A DNA stretch of 64,000 nt from positions 3,224,001 through 3,288,000 of the forward strand of contig NC_026658.2 of NCBI RefSeq assembly GCF_000004075.3, read 5' to 3'. The position numbers were made by a program, and so were the translations under genes. This document shows positions 59,041 to 64,000 of the stretch, one piece after another. The notes under the pieces were generated by a model. That model ran no database searches, was not told where the DNA came from, and worked only from the letters and a program-made list of their open reading frames with translations. Numbering within the stretch: the stretch's first letter is position 1; the number at the start of each line of letters is the position of its first letter. This DNA is from Cucumis sativus (lineage: Eukaryota > Streptophyta > Magnoliopsida > Cucurbitales > Cucurbitaceae).

Positions 59041-61123
59041 CTCTCTTCCATTTGCCACACAGCATTTTCACAACCCGATTTAAAACCTACGCCGGCACAC
59101 CCTCGTCGCCACAGTTGAACCTTCGAAAGTCCACACTCTTTCTTCTCCAGCTCCACCCTATCTCAGTTGCCGGCTTCACTTTCTTCTTCTTCTTCTTGTT
59201 CTTCTGTCGGGTTACTTTTCCTTTCTTCAATTCCCCATTTGAAAATACGGTGAAATTGGGATGTGTTTAATCAACAATCCTGCCAAATCTGACCTATTTT
59301 GGGCGGGGTTTTTGTTTTCTGTTTGAGACGATACAGATTTCAAATCAGATTCATTTCATTTGTAGCTCGTTATCTCTTCCTCGCCCAATCAAGCTCTCTC
59401 TTTTCCTCTCTCTCTCTCTCTTTCTCTCTAGGGCTTTCAACGGTTTAAGGTCAAGTGCTCTTTCAAGGTAATTACGCATCTCTAATATCTGGGTTTCTGG
59501 ATTTTCTAACATTAATTCGCTGTATATTACGGTTTAATTGCCTGCCTGTCTCTATGATTTTATTGTACTTTCATTTGGTCGCTCATGACTGTCGTATCGC
59601 TTTCGATTTCTGCCTTGAGGTGTTATTGATTTCCGTTTAGAAATTGTTTTTTTTCTCCCCTTGAAGCTTGGATGTTAGTCACGTAGATTTTATAGCTCTT
59701 AATATTGGATATTTTTATACTTTATTTCTGAATTTAATTTGCGGCATGCCTTAAGTTCCTAGATTTGTACGAAAACGGGTCTTGATCTCCTGTACTGTGC
59801 TGTAATTTTAAAAATGTTGATAACGTTCTTGTTTGGTACTGTGTTTTTTATTGTATACCTTGTGCAGGTAGGGGCTGTGCCGATGTTTACATCGTTGTCA
59901 TTGATGAAGTTTTGAGATTTGTAATGTAGGAGACATTAATTTATAAATCTTAAACTTGGCAAAAATTAGCTTCCAGAGCGATGATTTTACAGGTTCACGT
60001 CTAACATATCTTATAAACGCCTGATCTGACTTAACCTAACTGGATCAAGTTTGTTGGGGCCTGGGGGTAATTTGGAGGTTTTATAACCCACCCTTACGCT
60101 AGTTTGATGAGATCATCTCATATTTGCTTTTACTTTTTTTTCTTCGGACACACTGCTGTCAAATGGCTTTTGTCTTTCTTTTACTAGGATCAACAAAAAA
60201 AATCAGACATAAAGGGATCGATAAAGATTGATCTGCTTAGGTTTCTGGGCTTTGTGACATTTCAATTTTTGGGTGCAATGCCCTACTCATACAAAGAATA
60301 ATTGATTGGAGGAATGAATCCAAGGCAATGATACCATTTTACCTGTGTGAGTTTGGGGGCCCAGTAGTGGACAACGCTGCTGTCTTTTGACCTCTTTTGG
60401 ATTATGATGACTGAAGTTCTAATGGCTGTTTAGGAGTTTTGACAATATATAATATCGTGTTCATCCTTGAGAATGAAGTGATACCTGAATCATTGGGTAC
60501 GTGTAATGTTTGACATCAAAAGTAGTCATATAAGTTGGTTTAAGTAATACAAAGTTATGGAGGTAGCTATTGTCAGTAAGTAGAGTGCAAACTATGAGTA
60601 CAAGAGAGGAGTTTGTTTTGTTAGCCTTCGGCAGGAGGTTATGTATACAAATATGGTAAGGTCATGAGTAATTTGGGAGATTTTGAGATTAGTTTATGGC
60701 AGAGAGATAGCCTACTAAATTTTTAGTACCCACGCTCTAATTCACCCCAACCATTGTGTTCTATCATAATTGATTGACTATTTATTAGAGACTATTCATT
60801 GATTTATGGCTTGAGTAATCTTGAGGAGGGGAATATTTCTCATAACTTCTGATGAAGTTCTACTGCCAATCTTAACGAGCTGTTCAGTTTCCAGTTTTAA
60901 ATTGTAGTTTCTCGGTAGTCGGTTTTATTATCTTTATTTTATTTTTTCTGGTGATGTATATTATGTGTTTCATTTGAATGGAGATGTGAAAATCTTATGT
61001 TTCCTTGGAACATCTTGATTCATTGTCTGATTTGCAAGATGCTGACTATAGTTTTACTATTTTTTCAGGACAGAAGGGCAAGTCAAAGAAGTTAACAGAT
61101 TTTGGTGTTTGAGGCTGTAAAAC
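59041..61123 (+). other. RTF1 5' leader with an intron of 1.6 kb
   Basis: A CT-rich stretch (about 59041-59467, with CTTCTTCTTCTTCTTG and CTCTCTCTCTCTCTTT runs) ends at a good donor, TTTCAAG/GTAATT, at 59467/59468. The acceptor TTTTTTCAG/GACAG is at 61068/61069, 55 bp before the RTF1 ATG. Inside the intron the sequence is T-rich with no credible gene; another acceptor-donor-like TGTGCAG/GTAGGG near 59870 could allow alternative leaders. Inferred from splice signals and composition; the transcription start is not known. Confidence 0.6.
59261..59326 (+). CDS. Possible upstream ORF in the RTF1 leader (21 codons)
   Basis: ATG to TGA within the predicted first leader exon, starting MCLINNPAKSD. 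If this exon is part of the mRNA, ribosomes would meet this ATG before the RTF1 start, so it could lower translation. No sign of conservation can be judged from one sequence. Confidence 0.3.
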   Translation: MCLINNPAKSDLFWAGFLFSV

Positions 61124-63106
61124 ATGGCAGATTTAGAAAATTTACTTCTTGAAGCTGCTGGAAGAACTAATGCAGCAGGGAGAAATAGACACTCTCATCC
61201 ACCATCGCGAAGGCAACGTGAAGGTTCATATTCTGATGCTGGAAGTGACTCTAGGGATGATGACTCAGATGATGATCGTGGTTATGCAAGCAGGAAGCCC
61301 TCTGGATCTCAGGTTCCTCTGAAGAAAAGGTTAGATCCTACTGAAAGGGATGATGATGGAGGCAGCCAAGAGGAAGGGGAAGACGAAGATGTTGGTTCAG
61401 AACGTGAGGGTGACAGCAGTGATGAATCTGATGTTGGGGATGATCTTTACAAAGATGACGATGATAGGCGCAAGCTGGCTGGTATGTCTGAACTTCAAAG
61501 AGAGATGATTCTGTCAGACAGAGCATCTAAGAAGAACGATAAGCATTTATATGAAAGTTTGAGAGCTAAAATGGATAAAGGGAAGAGTGCCCCATCTCGG
61601 AAAGAGACTCCACCTCTCCCATCATCTCGTATTAGATCGTCGGCCAGATCTGCTGATAGAGCAGCTGCAAAAGATGATGCCTTAAATGAATTGCGTGCAA
61701 AAAGGTTGAAGCAGCAGGACCCAGAGGCTCATCGCAAGCTGAGAGATGCATCTAGAGGAAATGCAAATAGTCGACGGTTCTCACCAACAAAACGAAAGCC
61801 CTTCACTGCTCCTAGTTTGAGTAGCTCAAGCCAAAGTGAAAGTGAAAGTAGGTTTCAAAGTGATGATGAAGGATCTACAGGAGATGGTGGAATGATTGAC
61901 AGTGATGATGAGAGATCCATACCTGGGTCAGATGGGCCAACATTTGAAGATATCAAGGAAGTTACTATTCGTAGATCAAAGCTTGCAAAATGGTTAATGG
62001 AGCCATTCTTTGAGGAGTTGATAGTTGGATGCTTTGTGAGAGTTGGAATTGGGAGATCAAGATCTGGGCCTATCTATAGGCTCTGCTTGGTGCGCAATGT
62101 TGATGCAACAGAACCTGACCGTCAGTATAAACTAGAGAACAAAATCACACATAAATATCTTAATGTTATTTGGGGAAATGAAGCTTCTGCCGCCAGGTGG
62201 CAGATGGCCATGGTTTCAGACTCTGCTCCACTCGAGGATGAATATAAACAGTGGGTTAAAGAGGTAGAGCGAACTGGCGGTCGGATGCTGAGCAAGCAGG
62301 ATATATTGGAAAAGAAGGAAGCTATACAGAAAGTCAACAACTTTGTCTACTCAGCAGCCACAGTGAAGCAGATGTTGCAGGATAAAAAATCTGCCTCAGC
62401 AAGACCGTTAAATATTGCAGCTGAGAAGGACCGGTTGAGGAGAGAGATGGACGTAGCAGTAAGCAAGAACGATGAAGCTGAGGTGGAAAGGATCAAAACA
62501 AGGCTGCAGCAACTAGAGGCATCCAGGAGGTTGCAGATGAAAGATGCCAAAGCTATTCGGTTAGCTGAGATGAACAGGAAGAATAGGGTGGAAAACTTCA
62601 AAAATGCATCAGAACTAAGACCTCTGAAAGATTTGAAAGCTGGAGAGGCTGGTTACGATCCTTTCTCAAGGAGATGGACCAGGTCAAGGAATTATTATGT
62701 TTCCAATGCTGGTGAAGCCAATGGAGCTGCTGAAGCAGCTGGAAACAGTGACAATGTAACACCTGCATTGGAGAATACTAGAACTGAAGCTGGTGGTACT
62801 TCAGATGCTGGAATGGCAGCTACCGCAGCGGCCTTGGAAGCTGCTGCTGGTGCTGGAAAGTTGGTTGATACTAATGCTCCTGTAGATGGAGGGACGGAGT
62901 CAAACTCGCTGCACAACTTCGAGCTGCCTATATCGTTGGCTATGCTTCAGAAATTTGGTGGTGCCCTCGGAGCGCAGGCTGGGTTCTTAGCAAGGAAACA
63001 AAGGATAGAAGCCACAGTTGGACGTCAAGTCCCTGAGAATGATGGTAGGCGGCATGCACTGACACTTACTGTTAGCGACTACAAGAGAAGAAGAGGGCTT
63101 CTTTGA
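61124..63106 (+). CDS. VIP5: RTF1/VIP5, subunit of the Paf1 transcription elongation complex
   Basis: Plant RTF1 homologue (VERNALIZATION INDEPENDENCE 5 in Arabidopsis), a subunit of the nuclear Paf1 complex that travels with RNA polymerase II and supports histone H2B ubiquitination and H3K4/K36 methylation. Single uninterrupted coding exon, 660 residues, close to the family's size. The N-terminal quarter is acidic and Ser-rich (SDAGSDSRDDDSDDD), followed by the histone-modification region. The Plus3 domain runs from about residue 273 (FEDIKEVTIRRSKLAKW) to about 378, including VGCFVRVGIG and YRLCLVRNVD; it binds the phosphorylated SPT5 repeat. A charged coiled-coil (about 390-500, ERIKTRLQQLEASRRLQ) and an Ala-rich linker lead to the C-terminus, which ends SDYKRRRGLL. 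The first ATG is used, 55 bp after a strong acceptor. Confidence 0.96.
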   Translation: MADLENLLLEAAGRTNAAGRNRHSHPPSRRQREGSYSDAGSDSRDDDSDDDRGYASRKPSGSQVPLKKRLDPTERDDDGGSQEEGEDEDVGSEREGDSSDESDVGDDLYKDDDDRRKLAGMSELQREMILSDRASKKNDKHLYESLRAKMDKGKSAPSRKETPPLPSSRIRSSARSADRAAAKDDALNELRAKRLKQQDPEAHRKLRDASRGNANSRRFSPTKRKPFTAPSLSSSSQSESESRFQSDDEGSTGDGGMIDSDDERSIPGSDGPTFEDIKEVTIRRSKLAKWLMEPFFEELIVGCFVRVGIGRSRSGPIYRLCLVRNVDATEPDRQYKLENKITHKYLNVIWGNEASAARWQMAMVSDSAPLEDEYKQWVKEVERTGGRMLSKQDILEKKEAIQKVNNFVYSAATVKQMLQDKKSASARPLNIAAEKDRLRREMDVAVSKNDEAEVERIKTRLQQLEASRRLQMKDAKAIRLAEMNRKNRVENFKNASELRPLKDLKAGEAGYDPFSRRWTRSRNYYVSNAGEANGAAEAAGNSDNVTPALENTRTEAGGTSDAGMAATAAALEAAAGAGKLVDTNAPVDGGTESNSLHNFELPISLAMLQKFGGALGAQAGFLARKQRIEATVGRQVPENDGRRHALTLTVSDYKRRRGLL

Positions 63107-64000
63107 GATTCAATACTCAGATCTTCCCTTTGGAGGATTTGGCATATGAATGTAATTCAGTCGGGAAAGTAACTGCTATAAACGCTTCCTTAATTTTAGC
63201 TTTAGCAAAATGCTGCTTGATTCTGGGAAAGATTGAGCCCAGAAGTCTGATTAGTTTTGCCTGTTGGTACGAGTTTGCTTTTCGTGTAGATGAAATCAGT
63301 ACATGTTTAAAGATTCCCATGTGAAGATTATCTCCAGTTCTGTAGTGGTAAACACTCCTCTGTTACTTATTTTTGGGTAGTTTAATACACGATTTTAAGA
63401 ATAGTTTTTATCTTAAATCTACCCTAATAGATCAGATCTTGTATACTACTTAGCGATGATAATTTTAGAGGTGTAAGGAAGCAATTTGCTCTCATACCAT
63501 AATAATTATACACGCGTCATTAAGAGAAGTAATAATACTGTAAAGTTTATTAATCCGTCGGTAAATCTATTTAATACATGCGTTAATAATTGTTGCTGAG
63601 TTATTTGCCGCTAATTCAAAATTTTGGAAAATAGTTTGATCTTTTAATGCAGAAATTAGGAAACTACATGTTTGGATCAACTTTATAAGGGGTTTAAAGA
63701 AAGTATTCGTAAACGCTCAGGAATATGCGCAATATTGCATTGTTTTCTATTTGTTTTGCTGTTCTTTATTTATAATTGTTTTCTATTTACTTTGCTCTTT
63801 TTTAAATAAAAAACGCAAACAATTTTATTTACCATCTAATTTAACGTTTTCCAAAAAGGAAAAAGAAAAATGGCTTCTCAATCATGGCAAGCAATTGGTA
63901 TCAAATTTTCTCTTGACATGGACACCTGGAGACGCTTGATAATTTCAGTAGAGCATTTAAATACAAATTGTTAACAAAATATGAATGGTTTGTTTATTAG
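63107..64000 (+). other. RTF1 3' region and spacer to the window end
   Basis: The first 250 bases or so should be the RTF1 3' untranslated region. The rest is AT-rich spacer with no gene, RNA gene or transposon end that I can support. Short frames at 63103-63324 and 63751-63939 are not gene-like. Confidence 0.6.

Noticed and set aside
1..64000. tRNA, rRNA or organelle DNA insertions
   Set aside because: I saw no cloverleaf-like sequence, rRNA block or recognisable plastid or mitochondrial gene stretch. Short RNAs could be missed by eye.

Overview
This window is nuclear DNA of a flowering plant. The evidence is the intron-rich genes with GT/AG junctions, very AT-rich spacers, plant-specific families (SERK receptor kinase, plant mTERF, NF-YB, HEAT-INTOLERANT 4, family-1 glycosyltransferase with a PSPG box) and a plant chromovirus-type LTR retrotransposon. 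A eudicot is near certain. A cucurbit is my guess from the look of the proteins and is not proven by the sequence alone.

Layout. 0.3-1.5 kb: mTERF gene on the minus strand. 3.0-6.8 kb: SERK-type LRR receptor kinase, minus, 11 exons. 6.8-18.1 kb: AT-rich gene desert. 18.1-18.8 kb: intronless NF-YB subunit, plus. 20.9-24.8 kb: HIT4-like gene, minus, 14 exons, fully open. 25.3-26.6 kb: a 1,319-bp non-autonomous DNA transposon with 9-bp target duplications (Mutator-like) carrying several perfect 26-29-bp palindromes. 26.6-35.9 kb: spacer with a probable decayed solo LTR near 30.1-30.9 kb. 35.9-38.1 kb: UGT72-like glycosyltransferase, plus, two exons. 38.4-39.2 kb: a long inverted repeat able to fold into a hairpin of about 330 bp. 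41.8-57.1 kb: VPS39 (HOPS/CORVET tethering subunit), minus, 12 exons. Its 7.8-kb sixth intron holds two nested LTR elements: an old ~970-bp deletion derivative, whose LTR was later split by an intact Reina-like Ty3/gypsy chromovirus with identical LTRs. 59.0-63.1 kb: RTF1/VIP5 subunit of the Paf1 complex, plus, with a single-exon coding region and an intron in the 5' leader.

The genes are independent eukaryotic units of trafficking, signalling, transcription and chromatin; no operon-like or pathway cluster is visible.

The most important quality signal is that four genes (mTERF, SERK, UGT, VPS39) carry eleven small frameshifting indels, many at homopolymers, while splice sites and protein similarity stay intact. 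NF-YB, HIT4, RTF1 and the 1,534-codon retroelement frame are clean. Residual sequencing error is the simplest reading, but real decay of some copies cannot be excluded from this window. The best structural finds are the palindrome-bearing Mutator-like element, the nested retroelements in VPS39 and the long inverted repeat downstream of the UGT gene.
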